Positions 1 through 7,749 of a stretch of DNA of 64,000 nucleotides are shown here, piece after piece (position 1 is the stretch's first letter; each line of letters starts with the position of its first letter). Both the position numbers and the translations under genes were made by a program. The stretch covers positions 62,190 through 126,189 of the forward strand of contig NZ_ATYS01000002.1 in assembly GCF_000427805.1 (NCBI RefSeq), written 5' to 3'. The DNA is from Budvicia aquatica DSM 5075 = ATCC 35567 (GTDB lineage: Bacteria; Pseudomonadota; Gammaproteobacteria; Enterobacterales; Enterobacteriaceae). Under the pieces are notes generated by a model. That model was given only the letters and a program-made list of their open reading frames with translations. It was not told where the DNA came from and made no database searches.

Positions 1-152
1 AAGTGACTATGTGCGCCATACATAGCCACCATTCCTAATCTCAATCAACTTCTATCCTTTAGCTCTACATCTGTGTAAAATTCACGCCCATCGAGTCAGT
101 ATCATAAAATTTATTTGTGTACATAGTCTTGTACATAATCGAGAGTAAGTAG
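1..152. promoter_or_regulatory. Upstream region of prfC
   Basis: No gene is recognised here. Two TGTACA palindromes (118-123 and 130-135) lie about 20 bp before the prfC start and could be an operator or chance. A purine-rich ribosome site (gagag, about 140-144) precedes the start. No convincing -35/-10 pair was found. Confidence 0.35.
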
Positions 153-1742
153 ATGAAAGAGACCTCAAGAGCCGCTGAGATTGCGAGCCGACGCACTTTT
201 GCGATAATTTCCCACCCCGATGCGGGTAAGACCACCATTACTGAAAAAGTCCTGTTATTCGGACACGCCATTCAAACGGCAGGAACGGTAAAAGGCCGTG
301 GTTCTAGTCAGCATGCTAAATCTGACTGGATGGAAATGGAAAAGCAGCGTGGTATCTCGATTACCACCTCAGTGATGCAGTTCCCGTATAAATCCTGTTT
401 GATAAACCTGCTGGATACTCCGGGGCACGAAGACTTCTCTGAAGATACCTACCGTACGCTGACCGCCGTTGACTGCTGTCTGATGGTTATTGATGCCGCT
501 AAAGGTGTAGAAGATCGTACCCGTAAGCTGATGGAAGTCACGCGTTTACGCGATACGCCGATTCTGACTTTTATGAACAAGTTGGACCGTGAAATTCGTG
601 ACCCGATGGAGGTTATGGATGAGGTTGAGCGTGAGCTGAAGATCATGTGTTCACCAATTACCTGGCCGATTGGCTGCGGTAAGCTGTTTAAAGGGGTTTA
701 TCATCTGTATAAAGATGAAACCTACCTTTATCAGTCCGGTAAAGGCCATACCATTCAGGAAGTTCGGATCGTCAAAGGTTTAGATAATCCTGAGCTGGAT
801 ATCGCCGTGGGTGAAGACTTGGCAGCCCAACTGCGCGAAGAGTTGGAACTGGTTAAAGGTGCCTCCCATGAGTTTGATCTGGAAACCTTCTTAGCCGGTG
901 AATTAAGCCCGGTATTTTTTGGTACTGCATTAGGAAACTTTGGTGTAGACCATATGCTGGATGGCTTAGTTGACTGGGCTCCGTCACCGATGCCGCGTAA
1001 AACAAACGTGCGTGAAGTATTTGCTGACGAAGAGAAGTTCTCTGGCTTCGTATTTAAAATTCAGGCCAATATGGATCCTAAGCACCGTGACCGCGTGGCT
1101 TTTATGCGCGTGGTATCGGGGACTTATGAAAAAGGAATGAAGCTGCGTCAGGTTCGGCTAGGTAAAGACGTGGTTATTTCTGATGCATTAACCTTTATGG
1201 CCGGAGATCGTTCCCACGTTGAAGAGGCTTATCCGGGCGATATTATCGGGTTGCATAACCACGGTACGATCCAGATCGGTGATACCTTTACTCAGGGTGA
1301 AGATATGAAATTCACCGGTATTCCTAACTTTGCACCTGAGTTATTCCGTCGCATTCGTCTGCGCGATCCATTAAAGCAGAAGCAGCTGTTAAAAGGATTG
1401 GTTCAGCTTTCAGAAGAGGGCGCCGTTCAGGTCTTCCGCCCAATTGCTAATAACGATTTGATTGTAGGTGCCGTAGGTATCCTACAGTTTGATGTGGTTG
1501 TTGCCCGACTGAAAAGCGAATATAACGTTGAAGCGATTTACGAATCAGTTAACGTTTCTACCGCCCGCTGGATCGAATGTGATGACGCTAAAAAACTGGA
1601 AGAGTTTAAGCGTAAGAACGAGCTGAACGTCGCTTTAGACGGCGGTGATAACCTGAGTTATATTGCACCGACGATGGTTAATCTGAATTTAACTCAGGAA
1701 CGCTATCCTGATGTCATTTTCCGTAAAACTCGCGAGCATTAA
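153..1742 (+). CDS. prfC: Peptide chain release factor 3 (RF3)
   Basis: RF3 is the translational GTPase that removes RF1/RF2 from the ribosome after peptide release; it acts in the cytoplasm. The 529-residue protein matches the E. coli RF3 length and sequence almost throughout. GTPase motifs are visible: G1 [10 protein letters not shown] (19-28), G3 DTPGHED (88-94) and G4 NKLD (142-145), followed by the elongation-factor domain 2 and the RF3-specific C-terminal half. The first nine or so residues differ from E. coli and agreement begins at [10 protein letters not shown]. The gene stands alone, followed by a terminator at 1769. The gene that precedes prfC lies outside the window. Confidence 0.98.
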   Translation: MKETSRAAEIASRRTFAIISHPDAGKTTITEKVLLFGHAIQTAGTVKGRGSSQHAKSDWMEMEKQRGISITTSVMQFPYKSCLINLLDTPGHEDFSEDTYRTLTAVDCCLMVIDAAKGVEDRTRKLMEVTRLRDTPILTFMNKLDREIRDPMEVMDEVERELKIMCSPITWPIGCGKLFKGVYHLYKDETYLYQSGKGHTIQEVRIVKGLDNPELDIAVGEDLAAQLREELELVKGASHEFDLETFLAGELSPVFFGTALGNFGVDHMLDGLVDWAPSPMPRKTNVREVFADEEKFSGFVFKIQANMDPKHRDRVAFMRVVSGTYEKGMKLRQVRLGKDVVISDALTFMAGDRSHVEEAYPGDIIGLHNHGTIQIGDTFTQGEDMKFTGIPNFAPELFRRIRLRDPLKQKQLLKGLVQLSEEGAVQVFRPIANNDLIVGAVGILQFDVVVARLKSEYNVEAIYESVNVSTARWIECDDAKKLEEFKRKNELNVALDGGDNLSYIAPTMVNLNLTQERYPDVIFRKTREH

Positions 1743-1768
1743 TGGTTATTTAGCCTGTTCTGTAAGTT

Positions 1769-1803
1769 AAAAAAGGTCTGTCATTGCATGGCAGGCCTTT
1801 TTT
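1769..1803 (+). terminator. Rho-independent terminator after prfC
   Basis: A ten-pair stem with two G-U pairs and a TGC loop is flanked by an A run on the left and six T residues on the right, 27 bp after the prfC stop. The flanking A and T runs would let it work in both directions. Confidence 0.85.
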
Positions 1804-2255
1804 ATCCGGGCTCGATGCCTGCTATTTATCCTATCTATCTCTTCAGCCGTTATGCCACTAGCGATAACGCATAAAATTCTTGTGATCTTCAGCACATTTT
1901 TCCTGCAACTGTCCTATATTTAAAACAGACTATCTGCGGATTACGCTTAACGGGTGTTGCCAATCAGTGACACATCAATGTCAATAATCTCAGTCAGTTA
2001 AAAATTTTGTTATTGAATTGTTGTAAATATATTGAATTTTGTCGTCAGTCGGCGACGGTTCTACGGCTTATAAAAAATTAATTTTCATAACTCATTGATT
2101 TTAATTATGTTAATTTTTTGGCCCGTTATTTGCAAGACCAAGCAAGATAGTCAAACAGCTAATCGCCGTATCAGGTTAGTTGACTTGGCGGAGGCTCCAT
2201 AGAGACAAACCGGTGCTTCTCCGCTTTTACTTTTTAATTTTAAAGGTAACCATCA
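1804..2255 (+). promoter_or_regulatory. Long AT-rich leader upstream of osmY
   Basis: No gene is seen in this 450-bp stretch. Near its end an inverted repeat (GCGGAG at 2188-2193 and CTCCGC at 2219-2224, followed by a T-rich run) forms a possible leader hairpin or small-RNA terminator. E. coli osmY is transcribed by RpoS. I could not fix a -10 element here with confidence. Confidence 0.4.
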
Positions 2256-2909
2256 ATGAAAAATGTACCCTTCGCACGTTCTGTCATTGCCGTAGTGTTA
2301 AGTACTGTTGTTATGAGCGGTGCTGCATTCGCCGAAGAAACAATAGCCACTAAGGCTGAAAACACCGTTGAGAAAGTCAGTACATCCATTGATCAGTCCG
2401 TTGATAAAGTCGGAACATCAGTTGATAAGTCGATGAAAAAGGTCGATGGCTTTATGGGTGATAGCTCAGTGACTGCAAAAGTGAAAAGTGCCTTACTGAA
2501 CGAGAAAAGTATCCATAGCACCGATATTAAAGTCACGACAACGGCCGGAGTGGTCACATTAACCGGTTTTGTCAGCAGCTCTGAACAGTCAGAGCAGGCT
2601 GAAGGCGTAGCCAAGCTGGTTGAAGGTGTGAAATCCGTCAAGAACGAACTGAAAGTTCAGAAAGATAAAACTGATTCGCTGGGTGAATATGTCGGTGATT
2701 CGGCTATTACCAGTGAAGTGAAAGCTAAAATGTTAGCGGATAAAATCGTCCCGTCTCGTCATATCACGGTTCAGACCAGTGATGGCGTAGTTAAATTAAG
2801 CGGTACCGTAGAGAAAGAAGCTCAGTCAGTTCAGGCTGAGAAAATAGCCAAATTGGTTGATGGCGTTAAAAGTGTCAAAAACGATCTGGTTGTGAAAGCG
2901 GCTAAATAA
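2256..2909 (+). CDS. osmY: Osmotically inducible periplasmic BON-domain protein OsmY
   Basis: OsmY is a periplasmic protein made under osmotic and stationary-phase stress, reported to act as a chaperone for envelope proteins. The 217-residue product starts with a typical signal peptide (basic NVPFAR, hydrophobic stretch, cleavage near GAAFA-EE). A charged linker rich in T/S/K/V follows, then two BON domains (about 70-135 and 148-214). The two domains are clearly related to each other; both end in VKSVKN-type segments. It is slightly longer than E. coli OsmY (201 residues) because of the linker. The start has a good ribosome site (aaaggt). A CsbD-like stress gene follows in the same direction. 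Confidence 0.95.
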   Translation: MKNVPFARSVIAVVLSTVVMSGAAFAEETIATKAENTVEKVSTSIDQSVDKVGTSVDKSMKKVDGFMGDSSVTAKVKSALLNEKSIHSTDIKVTTTAGVVTLTGFVSSSEQSEQAEGVAKLVEGVKSVKNELKVQKDKTDSLGEYVGDSAITSEVKAKMLADKIVPSRHITVQTSDGVVKLSGTVEKEAQSVQAEKIAKLVDGVKSVKNDLVVKAAK

Positions 2910-2919
2910 AAAGACGAAT

Positions 2920-2945
2920 CGGTAAAGCAGGTGACTGCTTTACCG
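2920..2945 (+). other. Perfect hairpin between osmY and the CsbD-like gene
   Basis: An 11-bp perfect stem with a GTGA loop lies 10 bp after the osmY stop. It lacks a T run, so it is more likely an mRNA-stabilising or partially terminating element between two stress genes than a full terminator. Confidence 0.6.
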
Positions 2946-2967
2946 AATGTCTGACCCGGAGGTTATT

Positions 2968-3114
2968 ATGATGAATAGTGACATTATTGTTGGCAGACTA
3001 AAACAATGGAAAGGTTCTTTCCGCTTATGGTGGGCTGAAATAGCCGATAGTGAAGATGAATATTTCGCAGGAAACAGCGATTGGCTATCGGGAATTTTAC
3101 AAGAGGAGTATTGA
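2968..3114 (+). CDS. Short CsbD-like stress protein
   Basis: A 48-residue protein with a strong ribosome site (ggagg at 2958-2962); the start may be either of two adjacent ATG codons (2968 or 2971). Residues 9-48 follow the CsbD/YjbJ pattern: a GRLKQWKGSF-type start, WW, an acidic turn, then G-N-S-D-W-L-S-G-I-L-Q-E-E-Y in place of the YjbJ GKRDQLVGKIQERY segment. CsbD proteins are small general-stress proteins of unknown mechanism. E. coli YjbJ has 69 residues, so this copy ends about 20 residues early. It is the last host gene before the integrated element, so the C terminus may be naturally short or may have been cut long ago. Confidence 0.7.
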   Translation: MMNSDIIVGRLKQWKGSFRLWWAEIADSEDEYFAGNSDWLSGILQEEY

Positions 3115-3226
3115 TCAGTTATCCCGTCCTATTTTAACGTCTACTAATCTCCCGCTCTAACTAACTCCAAGTCATTTCGTTGTATTCCGAGGTCTACTGG
3201 CGTATCTTTAAAACTATACATATTTG

Positions 3227-3247
3227 TGTATAGAAATGCGTATAGTA
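3227..3247 (+). repeat. Candidate left attachment site
   Basis: A 21-bp segment 28 bp upstream of the integrase start matches 17281-17301 in the same orientation at 19 of 21 positions, with an identical 8-bp GTATAGTA end. A perfect attachment core is usually exact, so these could instead be integrase arm-type sites. No tRNA gene is adjacent. Confidence 0.4.
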
Positions 3248-3274
3248 TTTTACCAACATTAGAGCGCGGCAAAC

Positions 3275-4486
3275 ATGGCATTAACAGATCTACAAATTAA
3301 ACGAGCCAAGCCAAGAGAAAAGGCATATACCTTAAATGATGGTATGGGGTTATCTTTGCTAGTGGAGCCTGGTGGGGGAAAAGGCTGGCGTTTTCGTTAT
3401 CGTTTTGCAGGCAAGGCCAAACTCATTTCTTTAGGGACTTACGCTACTGTTTCATTAGGTGAGGCAAGGCTGAAAAGAGATGAGGCTAGGAGGGTCGTAT
3501 CCATCGGCTCTGACCCATCAGAAATGCGAAAGGAAGAAAAGCGGTTACAGACCGTAGCGATAAAAGATACCTTTGAGGCAATAGCTAGGGAGTGGCATGG
3601 GACAAAGAACAGCCGCTGGTCTGAACGGTATAGCGGCATAATAATGCGTGATTTTGAAAATGACATATTCCCATTTATTGGCAAGCGCCCTATTGCTGAA
3701 ATAAAACCAATGGAATTACTTGAGGTATTAAGGCGAATAGAGAAGCGCTGCGCATTGGAACAATTACGGAAGGTTCGCCAGCGCTGCGGGGAAGTATTTC
3801 GCTACGCTGTTATTACCGGTAGGGCTTCCTACAATCCGGCCCCTGACTTGGCTAGTGCGTTAACTCCAAATAAAACTAATCACTTCCCACATTTAAAAGC
3901 CGATGAGTTACCTAACTTCCTTCGGGGACTATCGGCCTATTCAGGGGCTATCACCAAGTTAGCAACTAAGTTTTTGATGTTGACCGGTGTTAGAACGCAA
4001 GAAATGCGATTTGCCAGATGGCAAGATATCGACCTTGAGCAAGGTGTTTGGAATGTTCAGGTTGAAGTCATGAAAAACAGAAAGCCGCACATTGTCCCTT
4101 TGTCCCGGCAAGCTCTTGACGTTCTTAACCAGCTAAAGTTGATTACTGGTAATTATATATTGGTGTTTGCTGGCAGAAATTACGGTAACAATCCAATAAA
4201 TAAAGAATCTGTTAATTACGTGATACAAACTTTGGGCTATAAAGGCCGCGCAACTGGCCACGGGTTCCGCCATACCATGAGCACAATTTTACATGAGCAG
4301 GGTTATAGTTCCGCATGGATTGAGCTACAGCTCGCCCACGTTGATAAAAATAGCATTCGCGGGACTTACAACCACGCCCAATACTTAGACGGCCGGCGCG
4401 AAATGCTTCAGTGGTATGCCGATTATATGGATAGCTTAGAGAATGGCGAAAATGTGATACACGGCACATTCGGCAAACGCGCATGA
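3275..4486 (+). CDS. int: P4-type tyrosine integrase
   Basis: Site-specific recombinase expected to integrate and excise the surrounding element. The 403 residues show the N-terminal arm-binding domain of the P4 family (about 1-90, with LTDLQIKRAKPREKAYTLND), a core-binding domain (about 98-195) and the C-terminal catalytic domain. The catalytic set is complete: R240 (TGVRTQE), H329-x-x-R332 (HGFRH), H355 (LAHVD) and the nucleophile Y365 (GTYNHAQY). Length is normal and no frameshift is seen, so the protein should be active. AlpA, the usual partner of this integrase type, lies 0.9 kb downstream. The gene starts close to the proposed left end, reading into the element. Confidence 0.97.
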   Translation: MALTDLQIKRAKPREKAYTLNDGMGLSLLVEPGGGKGWRFRYRFAGKAKLISLGTYATVSLGEARLKRDEARRVVSIGSDPSEMRKEEKRLQTVAIKDTFEAIAREWHGTKNSRWSERYSGIIMRDFENDIFPFIGKRPIAEIKPMELLEVLRRIEKRCALEQLRKVRQRCGEVFRYAVITGRASYNPAPDLASALTPNKTNHFPHLKADELPNFLRGLSAYSGAITKLATKFLMLTGVRTQEMRFARWQDIDLEQGVWNVQVEVMKNRKPHIVPLSRQALDVLNQLKLITGNYILVFAGRNYGNNPINKESVNYVIQTLGYKGRATGHGFRHTMSTILHEQGYSSAWIELQLAHVDKNSIRGTYNHAQYLDGRREMLQWYADYMDSLENGENVIHGTFGKRA

Positions 4487-4595
4487 CACTGGATATATAG
4501 ACAGCTAAAGACTATAGTAGACCTCAGTAGATGTAATGATGAATTGAAAGAATAGACCGCGCCTAGGGTAGCTCCCGAAAACCTCCCCTACAGGG

Positions 4596-5312
4596 TTGGC
4601 GCTGGTCTTCTTAATGTGGGCACTCGTAGGGGGTGATGTGGGTTGGTTGGCTTTAGAGGCACATGATAAGTTTGTTCCTGCATGGACATTGATTAATGGC
4701 ATTGCTGAGGTTGGTGGTGTTAATTTACAAAGTGCGATTCGGTTATTGAATCTACTTAATCAGCAGGATTTAATTGATGGTAGTCGTCCCCTTTCATTCT
4801 ACGGACATAATATATTTGATGGTTATTTTTTGGCGACAGATCAAGAACATTATTTATGTATTGAAGCTATGAGGCAGGCCGTTTTATCTGGAACGGTCAA
4901 AAAAGTTATTTACAATGAAGACGGTGGACCCATAGAAACGGCTATAACGTTAGATGAAGGGTTTAAATGTAACTTAGGTATGAATTTCTTCATAAGAAAA
5001 CAAGACGTTATTAAAGCGATAATAGAAAAAAAGACAAGTAATGGCTTAGATCTTCCTATGCCTAGTTGCTTGCAAGATATGACCACAATTCCACGCGATA
5101 AACCTCAAAAAACCTCAAAGAAAACAAGCAACCTACAAGCGAAATTCATCCACTCCTTAATAGCAATCCATTACGGTAATGAGATAGCTAATAATCCGAG
5201 GTCTCACATAGATGGGGCTAGGGGAGTTATTAGGGTAGCTTTTGAAAGTAATGGTCTTACCGCCCCTAGCGGCAGTGCTGTTAGTGGATGGATTAACCAA
5301 ATAATTCCGTAA
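4596..5312 (+). CDS. Unrecognised element protein, start uncertain
   Basis: I do not recognise this family. The frame is open from a TTG at 4596; an ATG at 4614 is the other likely start, and neither has a good ribosome site. The protein (up to 238 residues) is not obviously secreted. It has a middle part with many charged residues, a lysine/threonine-rich linker (about 160-180), and a compact C-terminal part (about 183-238) ending in a S-G-S-A-V-S-G-W-I motif. Such C-terminal segments remind me of regulatory or DNA-binding proteins in integrative elements, but that is only an impression. It sits between int and alpA on the same strand. Confidence 0.6.
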   Translation: MALVFLMWALVGGDVGWLALEAHDKFVPAWTLINGIAEVGGVNLQSAIRLLNLLNQQDLIDGSRPLSFYGHNIFDGYFLATDQEHYLCIEAMRQAVLSGTVKKVIYNEDGGPIETAITLDEGFKCNLGMNFFIRKQDVIKAIIEKKTSNGLDLPMPSCLQDMTTIPRDKPQKTSKKTSNLQAKFIHSLIAIHYGNEIANNPRSHIDGARGVIRVAFESNGLTAPSGSAVSGWINQIIP

Positions 5313-5422
5313 TATTACGAATTATTTTTGTAATATTACAAAATGATGTAATTACCCAGCATACCATCCCCCTGTCATCTAACAACGTCCACCAGCGACA
5401 ATAATCAGAAACAGGGGGCTAT

Positions 5423-5629
5423 ATGCCACAAGCAGCAAAATCATTTATCCGTATTCCAGAAGTCCAACGCCGTACTGGTTATAGTAAGGCATGGATATAT
5501 AAACTCATCGATGCTGGAAAGTTTCCTAAGCAGGTAAAAGTTGGTATCCGTTCTATTGCTTTCGTTGAGAGTGAGATTGATGAATGGATTAATCAGCGTA
5601 TCGCTGCGTCCCGTCAGGAGGCCGCATAA
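5423..5629 (+). CDS. alpA: AlpA-family excision/transcription regulator
   Basis: A 68-residue AlpA/MerR-like winged-helix protein. The diagnostic pattern is present: IRIPEVQRRTGYSKAWIYKL, then GKFPKQVKVG, then a SEIDEWI end. AlpA and its P4 relative Vis regulate integrase expression and element excision, and an AlpA gene near int is a hallmark of Gram-negative satellites. It starts after a run of purines (aaacaggggg) and its stop overlaps the next gene's start (TAATG at 5627-5631), so the two are translationally coupled. Its likely targets are the short TGTATAG/TATAGAC-type repeats near the element ends, which is inference. Confidence 0.93.
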   Translation: MPQAAKSFIRIPEVQRRTGYSKAWIYKLIDAGKFPKQVKVGIRSIAFVESEIDEWINQRIAASRQEAA

Positions 5630-6042
5630 TGAAAAACCGCCCATTACAGGCGGCTAATCAGGTCATATGCGATTCTGATAATACTGCCATCCATGAATTA
5701 AAACCAGCACCTAAAAAGCACCGTGCCCGCGTCTATATGCTGCGTACCGGTATTAATGGCTTTACCGAAAACGAAATCCTTTATTACTGCCGATTATCTT
5801 CTGGGCGGAATTACGCAAGCGAATTAGAACGCCGCTGCGCTATTAAACTAGAGCGTTTAGACGAACCTAACCCTGACGGCATAGGCTCACATTACCGTTA
5901 CCGCCTAACGAACCGTAGCGACGCAATGAGGGTCATTAATCTGGTTAATGCTAAGGCATCTACAGCGGGTTATTCGACGCTCACCAGCACGGAAATAAGC
6001 GACATTCTGAGCCTCTATCCTGACGAGAATGTAGCCGCCTAA
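5629..6042 (+). CDS. Small basic element protein of unknown function
   Basis: A 137-residue protein coupled to alpA by a TAATG overlap, with a ribosome site (ggagg) inside alpA. It has a disordered N terminus (about 1-30), then a basic segment and a likely winged-helix region (about 33-105) with FTENEILYYC, LSSGRNYASELERR and IGSHYRYRL, and a helical C terminus. Similar proteins occur next to alpA in enterobacterial satellites; I know no assigned function. A DNA-binding role is likely from composition and position. Confidence 0.7.
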   Translation: MKNRPLQAANQVICDSDNTAIHELKPAPKKHRARVYMLRTGINGFTENEILYYCRLSSGRNYASELERRCAIKLERLDEPNPDGIGSHYRYRLTNRSDAMRVINLVNAKASTAGYSTLTSTEISDILSLYPDENVAA

Positions 6043-6055
6043 AAGGTAATTAAAT

Positions 6056-6649
6056 ATGACTATTCTAAAATCTGGCAATAGCCGGAGCGGATACCCCTAC
6101 GCCAAAAATATGGGGAACGATATTTTCAAAGCCTATGAGCAAGATATTTCCGTTATCAAATTTGAAGGCGTGAAAGTCCGAATTATTAATATTCATGGCG
6201 AGCCGTGGTTTGTTGCTAAAGATATTTGTGACGCACTGGAGCTTACTAATTCTCGCATGGCATTACAGGCGCTGGATGAGGATGAAAAGAATACCGTAAC
6301 TTTAACTTACGGTAATCGCGGCAATCCTAATCATGGCGTGGTAGCTGAGTCCGGCTTCTACAAACTAATTTCCCGTAGCCGTAAAGCTACTACTAATGGC
6401 ACTTTCGCTCACCGCTTCACTAACTGGGTATTCGGTGAGGTTATCCCCTCAATCCGCAAAACTGGCGCTTATGGCGTCCCTTGGGGCGATTTGCAGGACT
6501 TCACCGGCCGTAACTCGCAATCCATCACCAAAGGCAGAAAAGCAGGCACAGAGCTAGCACAACGCCGATATGAGAAAGAGCGCCTAGCCAGAGAAGAATC
6601 ACAACTATGGCGCAAGTATCAGCCTGATCTATTAGTGGAGGTCAGCTAA
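6056..6649 (+). CDS. Bro-N domain antirepressor-like protein
   Basis: The 197-residue protein carries a Bro-N domain at about 28-140: VKVRIINIHGEPWFVAKDIC, then DALELTNS, LDEDEKNTV and GVVAESGFYKLISRSRK, ending in FTNWVFGEVIPSIRKTG. Bro-N proteins are DNA-binding phage antirepressors or regulators. The usual KilA-C or Ant C-terminal domain is absent and is replaced by a charged helical tail (about 150-197), so it may be a short regulator. It follows a ribosome site (aaaagg) and ends with its stop overlapping the next open frame. Confidence 0.85.
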   Translation: MTILKSGNSRSGYPYAKNMGNDIFKAYEQDISVIKFEGVKVRIINIHGEPWFVAKDICDALELTNSRMALQALDEDEKNTVTLTYGNRGNPNHGVVAESGFYKLISRSRKATTNGTFAHRFTNWVFGEVIPSIRKTGAYGVPWGDLQDFTGRNSQSITKGRKAGTELAQRRYEKERLAREESQLWRKYQPDLLVEVS

Positions 6650-6714
6650 TGGATACAAAACTATACCGCCAAAGGGTTAACGGTGGAGGTGGCAGCATGA
6701 ATATTTTAATCATG

Positions 6715-6742
6715 AAAAAGGGCGAGTATTCAGCACCCGCCC
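6715..6742 (-). terminator. Leftward terminator of the small regulator gene
   Basis: On the minus strand a GGGCG...CGCCC stem (6738-6742 with 6720-6724) is followed by five T residues. It lies just beyond the stop of the leftward gene at 6765-6947 and supports that gene being real. Confidence 0.65.
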
Positions 6743-6764
6743 TAGGATATTGCGCTGGTATGTA

Positions 6765-6947
6765 TCAGCCTTTGGGTTCTATGCCTAAACGCTCTAATTC
6801 TTTGCGACAAGCCGTTTTAACCCACGAGCTAAAAGGTTCATCACCTATAACAGAATTAATCTGCTCTAGTAAATCATCGTCAAACCGTATTGTTCGCCTT
6901 GTGCTATTAAAACGGTCATATGGCTTTTTATCTTTTTCATCTTGCAT
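6765..6947 (-). CDS. YlcI/YnfO-like small DNA-binding regulator
   Basis: A 60-residue leftward gene inside an otherwise rightward element. The core STRRTIRFDDDLLEQIN reads as a ribbon-helix-helix strand plus helix, followed by FSSWVKTACRKELERLG, which matches the pattern of the YlcI/YnfO family of prophage proteins. It has its own terminator (6715-6742). Upstream lie two near-identical 12-bp palindromes (6948-6959 and 6981-6992), good candidates for its operators. Facing the rightward operon that begins near 7090, it sits where a satellite master repressor would. The regulatory role is inferred from position. Confidence 0.75.
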   Translation of the reverse strand: MQDEKDKKPYDRFNSTRRTIRFDDDLLEQINSVIGDEPFSSWVKTACRKELERLGIEPKG

Positions 6948-6992
6948 TGGTTCGAACCACTATGTTAGTTTATGTGAATATGGTGCGAACCA
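6948..6992. promoter_or_regulatory. Paired palindromic operators in the divergent region
   Basis: TGGTTCGAACCA (6948-6959, perfect palindrome) and TGGTGCGAACCA (6981-6992, 11/12 the same) are spaced 33 bp apart, about three helical turns. They lie between the leftward small regulator and the rightward operon, overlapping the regulator's start. They look like a cooperative operator pair. They are not a tRNA T-arm: no cloverleaf is present. Confidence 0.55.
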
Positions 6993-7019
6993 CTTTATAG
7001 GTGACAACCATAAAAAGCA

Positions 7020-7053
7020 ATGCCCCGAAGTGCTGGAAACACTAACGGGGCAT
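7020..7053. other. Strong hairpin between divergent units
   Basis: ATGCCCCG (7020-7027) pairs with CGGGGCAT (7046-7053), with an inner AGTG/CACT stem. Read leftward it is followed by TGCTTTTT, so it could terminate transcripts heading toward the small regulator. Read rightward it lies in the leader of the operon. Confidence 0.5.
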
Positions 7054-7089
7054 CTAACCACCAATGATAATCTAAGTATCGAGGTCGCT

Positions 7090-7215
7090 ATGTACCAGAA
7101 TACCACACACCCGAAAGGGCGGAATAGTCACACCTTAAAATCAGCCGTCCAGAGTAAGAGCCTTTCACTGGCTGGCAGCGTCCTACCTGCATCAATCAGC
7201 GGGGTAGCGGCATGA
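7090..7215 (+). CDS. Possible 41-residue leader-type protein
   Basis: A short frame beginning MYQNTTHPKGRN with a gagg ribosome site (7081-7084) and ending at 7215, where its stop overlaps the start of the next gene (7212). The product is basic and Ser/Ala-rich with no recognised domain. The overlap suggests coupling. It could also be only a translated leader. Confidence 0.4.
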   Translation: MYQNTTHPKGRNSHTLKSAVQSKSLSLAGSVLPASISGVAA

Positions 7216-7394
7216 GTTGCGTACCTATCGTTAATCAGCGTTACACCGACAAAAGCGGGAAGATAGTCACTGTTACAGACGTGACCGGCAGCCGCGTATC
7301 GTTCACGCGTGAAGGTTATGAGTTTCCCTGCATCCAGCCAACGGAACGATTTAAGCAGAGCTTTACCGCTTATGTGGAGGCTAATCATGAATAG
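7212..7394 (+). CDS. DUF4222-like small phage protein
   Basis: A 60-residue protein whose VNQRYTDKSGKIVTVTDVTG and RVSFTREGYEFPCIQP segments match the DUF4222 family of small phage proteins (a short beta-rich, SH3-like pattern). The function of the family is unknown. It overlaps the preceding small frame by four bases and is followed by the C4-type RNA region. Confidence 0.65.
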   Translation: MSCVPIVNQRYTDKSGKIVTVTDVTGSRVSFTREGYEFPCIQPTERFKQSFTAYVEANHE

Positions 7395-7534
7395 CACCCA
7401 AACGACAAAAACGTCATTAGCCCAAGGCGCTAAATCACACCTTGCTCACAATTTGAACTACGGAAGTTTAGCAGCGAACGCCTGTACCAAAGATTTTTCC
7501 CCGATCACTACGCGAGGTGTAGCTGAGTTTTCGG

Positions 7535-7582
7535 ACACGTTAGGAGTTGAGTTTTTATACACGTTAGGAACTGAGTTTCTTG
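7535..7582 (+). repeat. Two tandem 24-bp repeats
   Basis: Two adjacent 24-bp units (7535-7558 and 7559-7582) share 19 of 24 positions, each beginning ACACGTTAGGA. A weaker third unit may lie just upstream. They precede the C4-type RNA and could be binding sites near its promoter. Confidence 0.5.
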
Positions 7583-7589
7583 AGTCCAT

Positions 7590-7714
7590 AAAAAAGAGCT
7601 TGCCTGTTCTGGCTGGTGGCTGTTATGGTTTATGTGCTGGTGTAAATTCATCAGACAGGTTTGACAGCCTGAATGACATAGCGGATAGCCGCTTATTCTC
7701 AATGCGGCTTTTTT
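7590..7714 (+). ncRNA. C4-type antisense RNA
   Basis: In phages P1/P7 (c4) and P4 (CI RNA) a small RNA made from the leader of an operon pairs with that same leader and shuts off downstream genes. Here about 125 nt end in an intrinsic terminator (7687-7714). The segment 7655-7680 is nearly complementary to 7783-7808 just ahead of the Icd-like gene; runs matching TTGACAG and GACATAG are exact. The downstream Icd-like gene is the usual partner of C4 RNAs. The 5' end and promoter are not determined. Confidence 0.6.
7687..7714 (+). terminator. Terminator of the C4-type RNA
   Basis: A perfect AGCCGC/GCGGCT stem (7687-7692 and 7704-7709) with an 11-nt loop is followed by five T residues. It would release the short RNA, and read-through would express the replication operon. 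Confidence 0.75.
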
Positions 7715-7749
7715 ACGTCCGTGACCAATCAAGTTACGCCCAAATTATG

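Noticed and set aside
4212-4484. A 90-codon frame antisense to the integrase
   Set aside because: It is the shadow of the conserved catalytic region; no independent evidence of coding.
6948-6992. GGTTCGAACC suggesting a tRNA T-arm
   Set aside because: No acceptor, D or anticodon arms can be built around it; the repeat 33 bp away fits an operator pair better.
6649-7215. A 188-codon rightward open frame
   Set aside because: It runs antisense across the leftward YlcI/YnfO-like gene and its terminator and through the operator region. Its composition is not protein-like except for the last 41 codons, listed separately as a possible small gene.
7508-7732. A 74-codon leftward frame over the C4-type RNA
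   Set aside because: Its repeated QFLTC/QLLTC segments only reflect the tandem 24-bp DNA repeat at 7535-7582.
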